Shown here: piece by piece, positions 1 through 9,128 of the stretch
Position numbering within the stretch: position 1 is the first letter of the stretch
How the letters are laid out: each line of letters opens with the position of its first letter
From: Planctomycetota bacterium
GTDB lineage: Bacteria > Planctomycetota > UBA1135
DNA length: 64,000 nt
Assembly (NCBI GenBank): GCA_021776925.1
Contig: JAJFFB010000170.1
Coordinates: 1-64,000, forward strand
Direction of reading: 5' to 3'
Translations under genes and position numbers: made by a program
Notes under the pieces: generated by a model
What the model was told of the DNA's origin: nothing
The model's database searches: none
What the model saw: the letters and a program-made list of their open reading frames with translations, nothing else

Positions 1-602
1 GCGCCGCCTTTGGGATTGGCGCGCAGGAATTGACCCAGAATGAGCAGTCCGCCACCGGTGAAGAAGGCTCCCCCCGCGAGGATGACCCAGCCGAGGTCGA
101 CTGCGGCGAGGTGTCCGCCGACCACCAGCGCGATGAGCCCCAGGGCATAGAGATAGGCGCGGCGCGCGGCGAAGCAGTAGCCGATCACCAGCAACATCAA
201 GGTGATGACCACACCCAAGGGCACCCCTTTGTACTTGTGCATGAAGTCGTGCAAGGGTCCGCTGTCGCGCGTGGCCAGATAGGCCCCGGCACCGAAAACC
301 AGCACGATCACGTTGGCGACCAGGAGGATGCCGAGACGGCTGCGCAACCATTGGGCGCGCGGGGCGGAGTAGCGCACCAGGCCGACGCGCGGCACCACCA
401 GCCGCTGCTTGGCCACTTCCCAGAAGGGCCACAGCACTACGATTCCCAAGGGCAGAAGATCGATGTCGGTGAGGGCGGTGATGCCGAAGATCACCAGCGA
501 CAGGCCGCCGAAGATGTCCGCCAAGCCGTTGTGGGTGCTGCGGCGGAAGGCGCTTTCTTCGAGGTCCGCGAGGTCCGGAGGTAGGGAGGCGCGTGTGTTC
601 AT
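1..602 (-). CDS. Integral membrane protein, 3' end cut by window edge
   Basis: The reading frame begins with ATG at 602 ([19 protein letters not shown]) and runs off the left edge without a stop, so only about 200 residues are visible. After a charged N-terminal helix of about 30 residues come a hydrophobic stretch with an aromatic-rich segment ([13 protein letters not shown]) and at least four further membrane helices separated by short basic loops. No enzymatic motif is visible. It is divergent from the GH95 gene. A TACACT -10-like box (612-617 region) lies 9 nt upstream of the ATG, so the leader is probably very short. The plus-strand frame over this stretch is Asp/Gln/His-rich and looks like an antisense shadow. 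Function unknown. Confidence 0.6.
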   Translation of the reverse strand, partial: MNTRASLPPDLADLEESAFRRSTHNGLADIFGGLSLVIFGITALTDIDLLPLGIVVLWPFWEVAKQRLVVPRVGLVRYSAPRAQWLRSRLGILLVANVIVLVFGAGAYLATRDSGPLHDFMHKYKGVPLGVVITLMLLVIGYCFAARRAYLYALGLIALVVGGHLAAVDLGWVILAGGAFFTGGGLLILGQFLRANPKGG

Positions 603-678
603 CTGTATTGCAGTGTACTCTGCGCCACAAAGTACGGTGTCCAGCCCGCCGTGTTGGCTCCTATTCCGCTTGCCCCAC

Positions 679-684
679 TATCCT
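679..684 (+). promoter_or_regulatory. Candidate -10 box (TATCCT) for the GH95 gene
   Basis: TATCCT lies 8 nt before the ATG at 693 and a TTGGCT-like -35 lies 19 nt further up. There is no Shine-Dalgarno sequence between them, so transcription would start at or beside the ATG. Confidence 0.35.
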
Positions 685-692
685 CTTGGGCG

Positions 693-3617
693 ATGTTGAC
701 CCTGATCCTGACGCTCCTGGCTGCTCCCCTATCCCTGGTTCAGCAGGAGGAATGGACTCTGATCGAAGCCCCCAGAGCCTGGGAAGAGCAGACGATTGGG
801 CGACAAACAAGCCATTTGGCTGGTTTGAATGGCCACGTGTGGTTGTGGACCTCCCTTCCTATCCCCGCAGATTGGCCTGAGGAGGGCCTGGAGCTGGAAT
901 TGGGCCCGATCGACGACGCCGATGTCACCTTTTTCAACGGCATCCAGGTCGGGGCGACCGGCGGCATGGGCCCTGGCGGCCCTACCGCCTGGAGCACTCC
1001 GCGGCGCTATGCGCTGCCGCCAGGGCTTGCGCGGCCGGGTGCGAACAACGTTGTCGCGGTGCACATTTTCGACTCCGGAGGCAAGGGTGGTTTCAGCGCC
1101 GCAGCGGCTGATCGTTTTCGCCTGCTGGGGCCGGAGGATCGCGCGCTCGATCTCGGCGGAAGCTGGTTGTTGCACGCGGGAGTTTTGACCAGGCAAGCCC
1201 GGGCCGTAATCGATCCGGACAGCGCCCTGGCCAAACGGCAGACCTTGGAGCAGCGCCGCGAAGTGAAGGATCTTCAGGAAGGGGCCGGTGGTGGCGATCA
1301 CCTGCTGTGGTACCAGCAGCCCGCCGCCGACTGGAACGCGGCGCTGCCGCTCGGCAATGGTCGGCTCGGCGCGATGGTCTTCGGCAGGGTCGAACGTGAG
1401 CGCATCCAGCTGAACGAAGACAGCGTGTGGGCGGGCGCGCCGCTGCAGCGCGAACGCGAGGTCAGTGCCGCCGCCCTGGTGCACGCGCGCGAGCTGCTGT
1501 TCCAGGACCAGGTGGTCGAGGGACAGGCGATCATGCAGCAGCAGTTCATGAGCCCGCGCCTGGTACGCAGCCACCAGACTCTGGGTGACCTCGAACTGAT
1601 TGCGCCGCCCCCATCCAGCGTGCGCGACTACCAGCGCCAGCTCGATCTGCGCCAGGCCGTGGCGACGACGACATGGATGCAAGGAGACAGCCGCTACACC
1701 CGCCGCGTTTACGCCACCGCCGCGGACCAGGTGCTGGTAGTGCAGCTGGACATCGACGGGCCGGACGAGATCGACGTGCAGGTCCGGCTGTCACGCCCGC
1801 AGTTGTTCGAGGGCGAGGTCTACACCGCCGCCGGCCACGGTGAAATCAACATGCACGGAGTGGCGATCAATGGCGAACACCGCGGGGTGAAGTACGCGGC
1901 CACCGCGCGGGTCCTCACCGGCAAGTCCATACCTTCCGTTGAGTCCGCTTCGAAGCTCGGCACCACGCTGCGCGCGATCGACGGCGGGCTGCACGCCATC
2001 GGCGGCAAGTCGTTGACCATCCTGCTCGCCGCCGGAACCGATTACGACGCCATGCCGGCCTACCTCGGCGGCGACCCCGAAGAGCGCATTCATGAACAGC
2101 TCGACGACGCCGAGGCGCGCGGGGTCACTTCCTTGCTGCAACGGCACCTGCGGGCGCACGCGCGCTTGTACCAACGTTGTCAGATCGCGCTGCCGTCGAA
2201 TGCCCAGGCGCGCCTGCCCACCGATCAGCGCTTGCAGGCGCACCGCAGCGGCGCCGAAGACCTGAGCCTGGCCGCCTTGTACTTCCATTACGGCCGCTAT
2301 CTGCTGATCAGCAGTTCGCGCCCCGGCACCATGCCGGCCAATCTACAAGGGCTGTGGAACGAGCACCTCGAGGCGCCATGGAACGCCGACTACCACATCA
2401 ACATCAATCTGCAGATGAACTACTGGCCGGCCGAGGTCGCCAACCTCGGCGAGTGTCATCTGCCGCTGGTGGATTTCATCGAGCACCTCGCCGTGCGCGG
2501 CGCGGTCACCGCGCGCGAACTCTACAACGCGCGCGGCTGGGTCGCGCACCACACCAGCGACGCCTGGCACTTCACCGCACCCACCGGTCAGACCGTGTGG
2601 GGTTTATGGCCAGTGGGCGGCGCATGGTGCACGCGACATCTTTGGGAGCACTATCTGTTCTCCCTGGACCGTGACTTCCTCGCTCGCGCTTGGCCGCTGA
2701 TGCGCGGCTCGGCGCAGTTTTTTCTCGACTACCTGGCGATCGACCCGCGTAGTGGCAAGCTGGTCAGTGGTCCGTCCTCGAGTCCGGAGAACCGTTTCCG
2801 CACCCCCGAAGGCCAGGTCGCCGACACTTCGATGGGCGCCAGCATGGATCAGGAAGTCATCTGGGATCTGTTCAGCAACGTGCTGCGGGCGGCCGAGATC
2901 CTCGGTCATGATGACGATCCCCTGGTAGCGCAGGTGCAAGAAGCGCGCGTGCGTCTGGCGCTGCCGGCGATCGGCGACGACGGACGCATCCAGGAGTGGC
3001 TGCGCCCCTACGAAGAAGTCGAACCCGGCCACCGCCACATGTCGCACTTGTACGGGCTGCACCCTGGCGCACAATTCACTTTCGCCGGCACGCCCGAGTA
3101 CATGGCGGCGGCACGCCGTTCGATCGAAGCGCGACTGGCGCGGGGCGGCGGCCACACCGGCTGGAGCCGCGCCTGGATCACCAACTTCTGGGCGCGCTTG
3201 CGCGATGGCGCGCAGGCCATCGCCAACTTCTCTGAGCTGCTCAACCACTCCACCCTCGACAATCTCTTCGACAGCCATCCGCCGTTCCAGATCGACGGCA
3301 ATTTTGGCGGCAGCGCCGCGATCGCCGAGATGCTGGTGCAGAGCCACGAGTGGATCGAAGGCGACGGCCTGCCCGGCGGCCACCGCATCGTGCTGCTGCC
3401 GGCGCTGCCGCCCGCCTGGAAGGAAGGCAAGGTGGTCGGCCTACGTGCGCGCGGCGGCGTGACGCTTGACTTCGCCTGGCGCGACGGCCGCGTGATCTTC
3501 CTCGAGGCCGACTGGCCGGGGGTGGAAGCACTGCGCATCCAGCTGCCAGGTCGAGCACCGATCCGGCTGGCGCCAAGCGGCCGCCCCCAGCGTCAGCGCT
3601 TGGTTTCGGGTCCCTGA
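693..3617 (+). CDS. GH95 family alpha-L-fucosidase, secreted
   Basis: Inverting exo-alpha-(1,2)-fucosidase family (some members are galactosidases), expected to be exported. From ATG 693 the protein starts with a signal peptide ([20 protein letters not shown]); the in-frame GTG at 651 would only add residues before it. Residues about 20-180 form a GH2-like beta-sandwich/carbohydrate-binding domain, an addition to the usual GH95 length of about 750-800 (974 aa here). GH95 proper begins near [21 protein letters not shown]. The catalytic (alpha/alpha)6 barrel shows [12 protein letters not shown] with N570 and N572, an [11 protein letters not shown] segment with candidate acid E774/E775, [13 protein letters not shown], and QIDGNFGG with D868, matching the catalytic Asn, Glu and Asp sites known in the family. 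It points to fucosylated glycan use. Confidence 0.9.
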   Translation: MLTLILTLLAAPLSLVQQEEWTLIEAPRAWEEQTIGRQTSHLAGLNGHVWLWTSLPIPADWPEEGLELELGPIDDADVTFFNGIQVGATGGMGPGGPTAWSTPRRYALPPGLARPGANNVVAVHIFDSGGKGGFSAAAADRFRLLGPEDRALDLGGSWLLHAGVLTRQARAVIDPDSALAKRQTLEQRREVKDLQEGAGGGDHLLWYQQPAADWNAALPLGNGRLGAMVFGRVERERIQLNEDSVWAGAPLQREREVSAAALVHARELLFQDQVVEGQAIMQQQFMSPRLVRSHQTLGDLELIAPPPSSVRDYQRQLDLRQAVATTTWMQGDSRYTRRVYATAADQVLVVQLDIDGPDEIDVQVRLSRPQLFEGEVYTAAGHGEINMHGVAINGEHRGVKYAATARVLTGKSIPSVESASKLGTTLRAIDGGLHAIGGKSLTILLAAGTDYDAMPAYLGGDPEERIHEQLDDAEARGVTSLLQRHLRAHARLYQRCQIALPSNAQARLPTDQRLQAHRSGAEDLSLAALYFHYGRYLLISSSRPGTMPANLQGLWNEHLEAPWNADYHININLQMNYWPAEVANLGECHLPLVDFIEHLAVRGAVTARELYNARGWVAHHTSDAWHFTAPTGQTVWGLWPVGGAWCTRHLWEHYLFSLDRDFLARAWPLMRGSAQFFLDYLAIDPRSGKLVSGPSSSPENRFRTPEGQVADTSMGASMDQEVIWDLFSNVLRAAEILGHDDDPLVAQVQEARVRLALPAIGDDGRIQEWLRPYEEVEPGHRHMSHLYGLHPGAQFTFAGTPEYMAAARRSIEARLARGGGHTGWSRAWITNFWARLRDGAQAIANFSELLNHSTLDNLFDSHPPFQIDGNFGGSAAIAEMLVQSHEWIEGDGLPGGHRIVLLPALPPAWKEGKVVGLRARGGVTLDFAWRDGRVIFLEADWPGVEALRIQLPGRAPIRLAPSGRPQRQRLVSGP

Positions 3618-3626
3618 CCTGGGTGG

Positions 3627-3655
3627 TTAACACTCGCGCCAGTCATGCGTAGGAT
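3627..3655 (+). promoter_or_regulatory. Sigma-70-type promoter, possibly leaderless, for the HtrA gene
   Basis: TTAACA (3627-3632) and TAGGAT (3650-3655) are separated by exactly 17 nt, and only 6 nt separate the -10 box from the ATG at 3662. Transcription would begin at about the A of the start codon. An AGGA inside the -10 could alternatively serve as a weak ribosome binding site. Confidence 0.55.
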
Positions 3656-3661
3656 GAAGCC

Positions 3662-4810
3662 ATGAACAGTTTCCGCCCACAACGCACCACCAGGCGCGGG
3701 TCGATCCTGTCCTTTGTTCTGGGCGGGGTGACCGTGCTGCTGGCTTTCGAGGCCTGGGCCGGGCCGCTCGGCGTATTCCGACAGCAGCCCCTCGACCCCA
3801 ACGCGGAGGCGCGTCAGGTTACCGCAAGGGGGGGGCTGCTCGAAGCCGAGCGCTCGACCATCGCCCTATTCCAGCAGGCTTCGCCGGCGGTGGTCCACAT
3901 CCGCACCACGGAATTGCGCCGCAGCATGTTCGCGCGCAACGCCACCGAAATCCCGCAGGGCAGCGGCTCCGGCTTTGTCTGGGACAGCAATGGTTATCTG
4001 GTCACCAACTACCACGTGATCCGCAATTCCAATCGCATCCTGGTGACCCTGGCCGACGGCGTCACCACCCTCGAAGCGCAACTGGTCGGCTTCGATTCGG
4101 TCACCGACCTCGCGGTGCTCAAGATCGAGGTGCCGCGCAGCGGGCTGCCCGAACTGCCACTCGGCACCAGCGACGATCTGCAGGTCGGCCAGAACGTCTA
4201 TGCCATCGGCAACCCCTTCGGCTACGACCAGACGCTGACCACCGGCACCATTTCCGGCCTGCACCGCGAAATCCTGTCGGTGGTACAAACGCCGATCCGC
4301 GGCGTGATCCAGACCGACGCCGCCATCAACCCCGGCAACTCGGGCGGACCGCTACTCGACAGTTCTGGCCGCCTGATCGGGGTCAACACCGCGATCCACA
4401 GTCCCTCAGGCGGCAGCGACGGCATCGGATTCGCCGTTCCGGTCGACACCATCAACCGCGTGATTCCGCAGATCATCCAGAAGGGCCACCCGACGCGGCC
4501 CACCCTGGGGGTCTACCTCGCTCCCGACAGTTGGGCCAGACGCCAGCGTATCGACGGCGTAGTGTTGTCCGAGATCCGCGCGGGCGGGCCGGCCGATCGC
4601 GCCGGCCTGCGCGCGGTGACCGAATCCTCCAGCGGGCGCGTGGTGCTGGGCGACATCATCGTCGGCATCAACGGCGTGCGCGTGCACAGCGAAAAAGAAT
4701 TCGTCCTGCAGCTCGCCGCGCTCTTGCCCGGCGAAGAGGTGGTGCTCGACGTGCTGCGCGAAGGCAAACGGGTCGACGTGCAGGCCACCCTCGACGCCTT
4801 CGAGGAGTAA
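3662..4810 (+). CDS. HtrA/DegP-type trypsin-like serine protease with PDZ domain
   Basis: Envelope quality-control protease (family S1C). Residues 15-33 form an uncleaved anchor or signal segment. The protease domain covers about 55-270 with the full triad: H118 in TNYHVI, D149 in TDLAVLKIE and S227 in NPGNSGGPL. One PDZ domain follows at about 280-375 (VVLSEIRAGGPADRAGL, GINGVRVHSEKEFVLQL). At 382 aa with a single PDZ it resembles DegS or HhoB more than two-PDZ DegP. The start is fixed by the promoter ending 6 nt upstream. It stands alone, converging on the pirin gene. Confidence 0.92.
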   Translation: MNSFRPQRTTRRGSILSFVLGGVTVLLAFEAWAGPLGVFRQQPLDPNAEARQVTARGGLLEAERSTIALFQQASPAVVHIRTTELRRSMFARNATEIPQGSGSGFVWDSNGYLVTNYHVIRNSNRILVTLADGVTTLEAQLVGFDSVTDLAVLKIEVPRSGLPELPLGTSDDLQVGQNVYAIGNPFGYDQTLTTGTISGLHREILSVVQTPIRGVIQTDAAINPGNSGGPLLDSSGRLIGVNTAIHSPSGGSDGIGFAVPVDTINRVIPQIIQKGHPTRPTLGVYLAPDSWARRQRIDGVVLSEIRAGGPADRAGLRAVTESSSGRVVLGDIIVGINGVRVHSEKEFVLQLAALLPGEEVVLDVLREGKRVDVQATLDAFEE

Positions 4811-4813
4811 ATG

Positions 4814-4845
4814 GGGGCGATCCCCTGGTCTTGATCAGGCCAGAT
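4814..4845. terminator. Weak hairpins between convergent htrA and pirin genes
   Basis: Two short inverted repeats occupy the 24-nt convergent gap and the adjacent 3' end: GGGG-cgat-CCCC, then CCTGGT-cttg-ATCAGG. Neither has a T-tract, so rho-independent termination is uncertain. Confidence 0.2.
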
Positions 4846-5560
4846 CGAAGAGCAGCATTTCGGCCCCGGTCTCAGCACCCATTGCGCCTATGCCTTCAGC
4901 CTCCACCTGCTCAACATCGCTCAAAGCCAGGCCGTCGCCGGCACTCAGCTCGACGCCGTTGACCTTGGCAGCGCCGCGCACCATCTGCACCCAGGCCGCC
5001 CGACCTTGAGCGATGGATTGCGCAGCTTGCTGTCCGCTCGGCAGCTGGATCGCGTAGAGCGAGACATCCTGATGGATGCTCAGCGCAGCACGCGCGGAGG
5101 TTGCTTCTGCAGGTGCGGCCACCAGCTGCCACTCCCCTGGGTGTTCGGCAAGCGCCAGCGGGCGCTGTTCATATCCCGGATCCAGACCGCGCTCGCGCGG
5201 CATGATCCAGATCTGCAGCAGGTGCAGAGGATCCTCGTCCGAGGGATTGAACTCGCTGTGACGCACGCCGCTGCCTGCGGTCATGCGCTGCACCTCCCCG
5301 GCAGCCACCACCGATCGGGTGCCCATGCTGTCGCGGTGTTCGACGGCGCCCGAGATCACGTAAGTGATGATCTCCATGTCGCGGTGCGGGTGCTCGCCGA
5401 AGCCCTGACCTGGCACAACGACGTCTTCGTTGATCACCCGCAGGTTGCGATAACCCATGTGGGCCGGGTCGTGGTAGTCGGCGAAGCTGAAGCTGTGCCA
5501 GGTGCGCAGCCAGCCGTGGTCGAAATGCCCGCGCTCCGCAGCCGGCCTCAGGGTGTTCAT
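4835..5560 (-). CDS. Pirin family protein (bicupin, quercetinase-like)
   Basis: A 241-aa bicupin. The N-terminal cupin carries the four metal ligands of active pirins: H57 and H59 in GEHPHRDME, then H101 and E103 in VRHSEFNPS. Family members such as YhhW have quercetin 2,3-dioxygenase activity, and others act as redox-responsive factors; the substrate here is unknown. The ATG overlaps the stop of the upstream nitroreductase gene by 4 nt (ATGA), so the two are translationally coupled. They face a MarR regulator, an arrangement often used for quinone or electrophile stress. Confidence 0.9.
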   Translation of the reverse strand: MNTLRPAAERGHFDHGWLRTWHSFSFADYHDPAHMGYRNLRVINEDVVVPGQGFGEHPHRDMEIITYVISGAVEHRDSMGTRSVVAAGEVQRMTAGSGVRHSEFNPSDEDPLHLLQIWIMPRERGLDPGYEQRPLALAEHPGEWQLVAAPAEATSARAALSIHQDVSLYAIQLPSGQQAAQSIAQGRAAWVQMVRGAAKVNGVELSAGDGLALSDVEQVEAEGIGAMGAETGAEMLLFDLA

Positions 5561-6138
5561 GATTTCACTTCCTGGGCGATGTCAGCCAACGGCAGACGAT
5601 CACTCGGCTGCTCCTTTTCGGCATAGCCTTCGGGCAGGGCCGCGGCCGGTCCCGGATGGCCGATCACGAAGGCCGCCCGCGCTTGGTACACCGACTCGTC
5701 AACGTCGAAGACCTGATAGGCCAGCTCGGGCACGAAGCCCCCCATCAAGTGGGTGCCTAGACCCAACATCGATGCCTGCAGGGCCATCGCATAGCCGGCA
5801 GCACCGGCGTCGAAGCCCGCCCAATCGTTGGGCTCGCCGTTGTGGCGGAAGTTGCGCCGACTGAAGATCACCCCGATGAGCGGTGCCTTCTGTGCCCACA
5901 CCCGATTGCCCGGCACCAAGACTTCGGCGGCGGCGGCATGCGGACCCTGGTCACGCTGCACATAACGGATTAACCAAGGTTGTTCGTTGTAGCAGGAAGG
6001 TGACCAGCGGGCCGCCTCGAAAATTGCCTGGAGCTGGGGCTCCAAAATCGCCTCAGGCAGGTAGGAACGGGGTGACCACCGCTGCACAAAGAGCGGGTCG
6101 GCGGCGGCCTGGGGAGTACGCAAGGTGGATTGGGTCAT
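5557..6138 (-). CDS. Nitroreductase family FMN oxidoreductase
   Basis: A 193-aa nitroreductase-fold protein. RWSPRSYLPEAI near the N terminus and AARWSPSCYNEQPW are the typical FMN-binding segments, and AGYAMALQASMLGLGTHLMGGF is the central conserved helix. Such enzymes reduce nitro groups, quinones or electrophiles with NAD(P)H. A GAGG ribosome binding site lies 7 nt before the ATG. It is the first gene of a two-gene operon with the pirin and is divergent from marR across 92 nt, suggesting MarR-controlled detoxification. Confidence 0.88.
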   Translation of the reverse strand: MTQSTLRTPQAAADPLFVQRWSPRSYLPEAILEPQLQAIFEAARWSPSCYNEQPWLIRYVQRDQGPHAAAAEVLVPGNRVWAQKAPLIGVIFSRRNFRHNGEPNDWAGFDAGAAGYAMALQASMLGLGTHLMGGFVPELAYQVFDVDESVYQARAAFVIGHPGPAAALPEGYAEKEQPSDRLPLADIAQEVKS

Positions 6139-6213
6139 GTTTCGCCTCAGAGGATCCAGAGTTGGTTGCGCTGGTTTCGCGAAGAGGCATTATCTGTTCC
6201 AACAACTATCGGT

Positions 6214-6228
6214 GCAACTATAATTTGC
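6214..6228 (+). promoter_or_regulatory. TATAAT promoter inside a GCAA/TTGC palindrome upstream of marR
   Basis: A perfect TATAAT (6219-6224) sits 6 nt before the marR ATG with no ribosome binding site, so the message is probably leaderless. It is embedded in an imperfect palindrome, GCAActataatTTGC (6214-6228), well placed for MarR autorepression. The divergent nitroreductase start is 76 nt away. Confidence 0.45.
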
Positions 6229-6230
6229 CC

Positions 6231-6710
6231 ATGCCAGCGGACCTACCCGAAAACCCCGCCCGCAGCGCCTTTCTGGCCCTGGTCCAGGTCCACGAGGCGC
6301 TTTCCGAGGACTTCCGCCTGTTGTTCCAGGAGTCCGGGCTGACCGCCACCCAGTTCAACGTGCTGCGCATCCTGGTCCGCGGCAGCTCCGAAGGCGAATC
6401 CTGCGGCCACATCGCCGCCAACCTCATCCACCGCGTTCCCGACGTCACCCGGCTGGTCGACCGCATGCAGGAACACGGGCTGGTCGAACGCCATCGCGCC
6501 ACGCAGGACCGGCGCGTGGTGCGCATCCGTATCACCGAACACGGGCGCGAATTGTGCGAGTCGCTCTATCCGGCGGTTTCGCGCATGCACCTGGAACAGT
6601 TGCGCTGCCTGAGCCCGGAACAACAAGAGCAGCTCGATCATCTGTTGCGCCTGATCCTGGACACCCGCCCTATTCGTAGCGGAAGCGGCGGGCGGACATC
6701 CACAGCATGA
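6231..6710 (+). CDS. MarR family transcriptional regulator
   Basis: A 159-aa winged-helix regulator. The start is taken at ATG 6231 because the longer in-frame extension is non-homologous and a TATAAT lies 6 nt upstream. It shows the MarR core: GLTATQFNVLRIL, a recognition-helix region NLIHRVPDVTRLVDRM and the wing ERHRATQDRRVVRIRITEHG, with a C-terminal dimerisation helix. MarR proteins commonly repress a divergent neighbour, here nitroreductase-pirin, and respond to phenolics or oxidants. Its 3' end overlaps the convergent ABC permease gene by 41 nt. Confidence 0.88.
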   Translation: MPADLPENPARSAFLALVQVHEALSEDFRLLFQESGLTATQFNVLRILVRGSSEGESCGHIAANLIHRVPDVTRLVDRMQEHGLVERHRATQDRRVVRIRITEHGRELCESLYPAVSRMHLEQLRCLSPEQQEQLDHLLRLILDTRPIRSGSGGRTSTA

Positions 6711-7866
6711 CCACCGCGCCGGCGCTGATCAGGAGCAGCGACTGCAGAGCTGCGCCGGCGCCGTTCTGAAAACTGATCAGCTGGTGCATCGCGTCCATCG
6801 CCCAGCCTGAGGGTAGATAGGAGGCCAGTGCCCGCATCGCCGGCGGTGTGATCTCGATCGGCCACCAGCAACCGCCAAGCGCCGCCAGCACCATCGTCGC
6901 CATGACACCGAGGCCGACCACCTGGCCCTCGCTGCTGCCGAGATTGCCGACCAGCATGCCCGCCGATGCGCACAGTCCTGCCCAGGCGGCCAGAACCAGC
7001 AGCACCATGGCGAGATCGGGGCCCCAGTCGAGCGAGAAGATCAGCGTGCCGTAGACCATGCCCACCGCGACCTGAATCATGCCCAGCGTCCAGCGTGCGA
7101 ACCACTTGCCGGCGACCACCGAAGCGCGCGAGATCGGGGTGGCGGCCAGGCGGCGCAGCAACCCCTGCTGGCGTTCGGTCACCAGCAGCACTGCACCGCC
7201 GGTCAGGCACTGCATCAGTACGAACATCACCATGATGCCCGGGATGGTCTGCTCATATCCCTGCGGAATCTCCTGGCGCGTTCCGGCCGGACGCGTCTCG
7301 ATGGTGAGGCTGCGCGGCATCGCGTCGAGCTCGGCGAAGGTCTCGGCCGAAAGGATCTCTCCCATGGCCTCGAGCGCGATCATGTCGGCCAGGGTCGAGT
7401 AGACCGCGCGAGACAGACGGAACTGATCGAAGTCCTGGCCGATACCGCTCTGAACGCGGCGAAATTCGAGCAGCGCGGGCTCGCCGTCGAGAACGCTGGC
7501 GGTGAAGTCCTCCGGCAGCACCAGGCGGCGGTCGAAGTCCTCAAATGGGTATTTATCCAGGTACAGCCCCTGCTCGTTGGGCAGCTGCGCCTGGAGCTTG
7601 TTCTCGGCCATGCGCCGCGCCATCTGTTCGTAGAGGAAGCCCGGTTCACCCGGTGCCTCGACGGCCAGGTTCTGCACGTCGCTGCCACTCCCCCCGCCGA
7701 ATCCACCGGTGACAGTGCCGATGAAATAAAAGAACACCAGCGGCATGACCAGCAGCCAGCCGAGGGTTTCGCGCTCGCCGAGGATCTGGCGCAGATCCTG
7801 CCGCGCGATGAAGACCGCGTCGTTCCACCAGTGGCGGCGGCGCCTGTTTTGAGTGGAAGGGCTCAT
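6670..7866 (-). CDS. ABC-2 type transporter permease (second of pair)
   Basis: A 398-aa membrane subunit of an ABC exporter. The start is ATG 7866, overlapping the stop of the preceding permease by 4 nt; residues further upstream in this frame are shadow sequence. The architecture is that of ABC-2 permeases: one N-terminal helix (LLVMPLVFFYFIGTV), a periplasmic domain of about 150 residues, then five helices beginning MVMFVLMQCLTGGAVLLVTERQQGLLRRL. It acts with the paralogous permease and the ATPase upstream. The substrate cannot be read from sequence; drugs, lipids and polysaccharides are all possible. Confidence 0.85.
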   Translation of the reverse strand: MSPSTQNRRRRHWWNDAVFIARQDLRQILGERETLGWLLVMPLVFFYFIGTVTGGFGGGSGSDVQNLAVEAPGEPGFLYEQMARRMAENKLQAQLPNEQGLYLDKYPFEDFDRRLVLPEDFTASVLDGEPALLEFRRVQSGIGQDFDQFRLSRAVYSTLADMIALEAMGEILSAETFAELDAMPRSLTIETRPAGTRQEIPQGYEQTIPGIMVMFVLMQCLTGGAVLLVTERQQGLLRRLAATPISRASVVAGKWFARWTLGMIQVAVGMVYGTLIFSLDWGPDLAMVLLVLAAWAGLCASAGMLVGNLGSSEGQVVGLGVMATMVLAALGGCWWPIEITPPAMRALASYLPSGWAMDAMHQLISFQNGAGAALQSLLLISAGAVVMLWMSARRFRYE

Positions 7867-9128
7867 GGCAGTGCGGCGACCTTGCGCAGACGACGAAGCA
7901 CCAGCCAGCACAGCGCGCCGGTCACGAGCACAAGAAGGACCGCGTTGACCGCCAATGCCGCGTAGTCGGCTTCGTCCATCAGCACCGGCTTGAGTTCGCT
8001 CAGGATCCAGCCGTTGGGGGTCCAGCGGCCGACCGCCACCATCCAGTCGGGCATCGCCTCGAAGGGGAAGAAACTGCCGCCGAGCATCAGCAGCGGGAAC
8101 ATCGCGGTGTTGGTGAGGATGGATCCAGCGCGCCGCGTCGACGCCCACAACTGCACCAGGGACACCAGCGCGTAGACCCCGAGCCCGCCCAGGCTCCACC
8201 ACAGCACCGCCGCCGGCAGGGTGGACCAGCGCAGCCCGTGGTAGGCGTAGCCGATGCTGAACAAGATCACACCGATGATCAGGAATAGGACCAGCGCGGC
8301 GAGCAGCTTGCCGCCCAGCAACAGGCGCAGGCGCCGCGGTCCGTACAGGTAACGGCGCAGGGTGCCTTGCTCGCGTTCCTGCCAATAGTCTTCGGACATG
8401 CCCTGGGCGATGAAGAACATCGCCATCAGCAGCATGCTCGGAAACATGAAGAAGCTGAACTCCAGCTCCAATCCTTCTTCGTCGGACTCGTCCTCGACGC
8501 TATCGACCACGGTGGTCAGTTCCAGGCGCAGCGGATCGACGTAGTCGCTGACGTCTTGAGCGATCTTGTTGATGCCGACGCTGAGCGCGGCGACCACCGG
8601 ATCGGCGAGGGTGAACTCGTCCGGTTCCGGTCCCTCACGCATGATGGCAAGCTGCGGACCAAACAACCGGTGAATGTAGAAAACCGCGTCGCGCAGAATG
8701 CTCAGCGTTTCCTCGAGGATTCCGGGCAGGATCGACTGCGCCGGATTGGTCACCAATTCCAGCGTGACCGGGGTTTCATCCAGCACCGCGTCGCCGAATC
8801 CCTCGGGGATACGCAGGAATGCGGTGCCGTCGTTGTCGTTGAGGCGCTCGAGCGCGGCTTCGCCATCGAGGTGCTCGATCAAGACCAGTTCGCTCATCTG
8901 GTCGGAAGAGAACACGTTGACCAGCAGGCCGGAAAGGAAGGTGTCGTCCTGGTCTTCGATGAACAACAGCGCCTGCGGTTTCATGCCGCCAGCCCCCCCC
9001 ATCACCGAGGTCATCAGCACGCCGATCAACAGAGGAACGCACAACCACAGGCCCAGCTTCCACGGGTCGCGCAGCAGTCGGCGCAGATCGCGCTCGGCGG
9101 TCAGACGGAGAAAACCGGCAGCCCTCAT
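7863..9128 (-). CDS. ABC-2 type transporter permease (first of pair)
   Basis: A 421-aa paralogue of the next gene: N-terminal helix LGLWLCVPLLIGVLMTSVMGG, a large periplasmic domain (about 45-240), then five membrane helices starting FFMFPSMLLMAMFFIAQGM with the ABC-2 signature EREQGTLRRYLYGPR. It overlaps its neighbours by 4 nt on both sides, so ATPase, permease and permease are made from one message and probably form a heterodimeric exporter. Confidence 0.87.
   Translation of the reverse strand: MRAAGFLRLTAERDLRRLLRDPWKLGLWLCVPLLIGVLMTSVMGGAGGMKPQALLFIEDQDDTFLSGLLVNVFSSDQMSELVLIEHLDGEAALERLNDNDGTAFLRIPEGFGDAVLDETPVTLELVTNPAQSILPGILEETLSILRDAVFYIHRLFGPQLAIMREGPEPDEFTLADPVVAALSVGINKIAQDVSDYVDPLRLELTTVVDSVEDESDEEGLELEFSFFMFPSMLLMAMFFIAQGMSEDYWQEREQGTLRRYLYGPRRLRLLLGGKLLAALVLFLIIGVILFSIGYAYHGLRWSTLPAAVLWWSLGGLGVYALVSLVQLWASTRRAGSILTNTAMFPLLMLGGSFFPFEAMPDWMVAVGRWTPNGWILSELKPVLMDEADYAALAVNAVLLVLVTGALCWLVLRRLRKVAALP

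Noticed and set aside
30..584. 184-aa plus-strand ORF rich in Asp, Gln and His
   Set aside because: Composition is typical of an antisense shadow; the opposite strand encodes a convincing membrane protein.
5883..6230. N-terminal extension of the MarR regulator
   Set aside because: Overlaps the divergent nitroreductase gene and precedes the TATAAT box.
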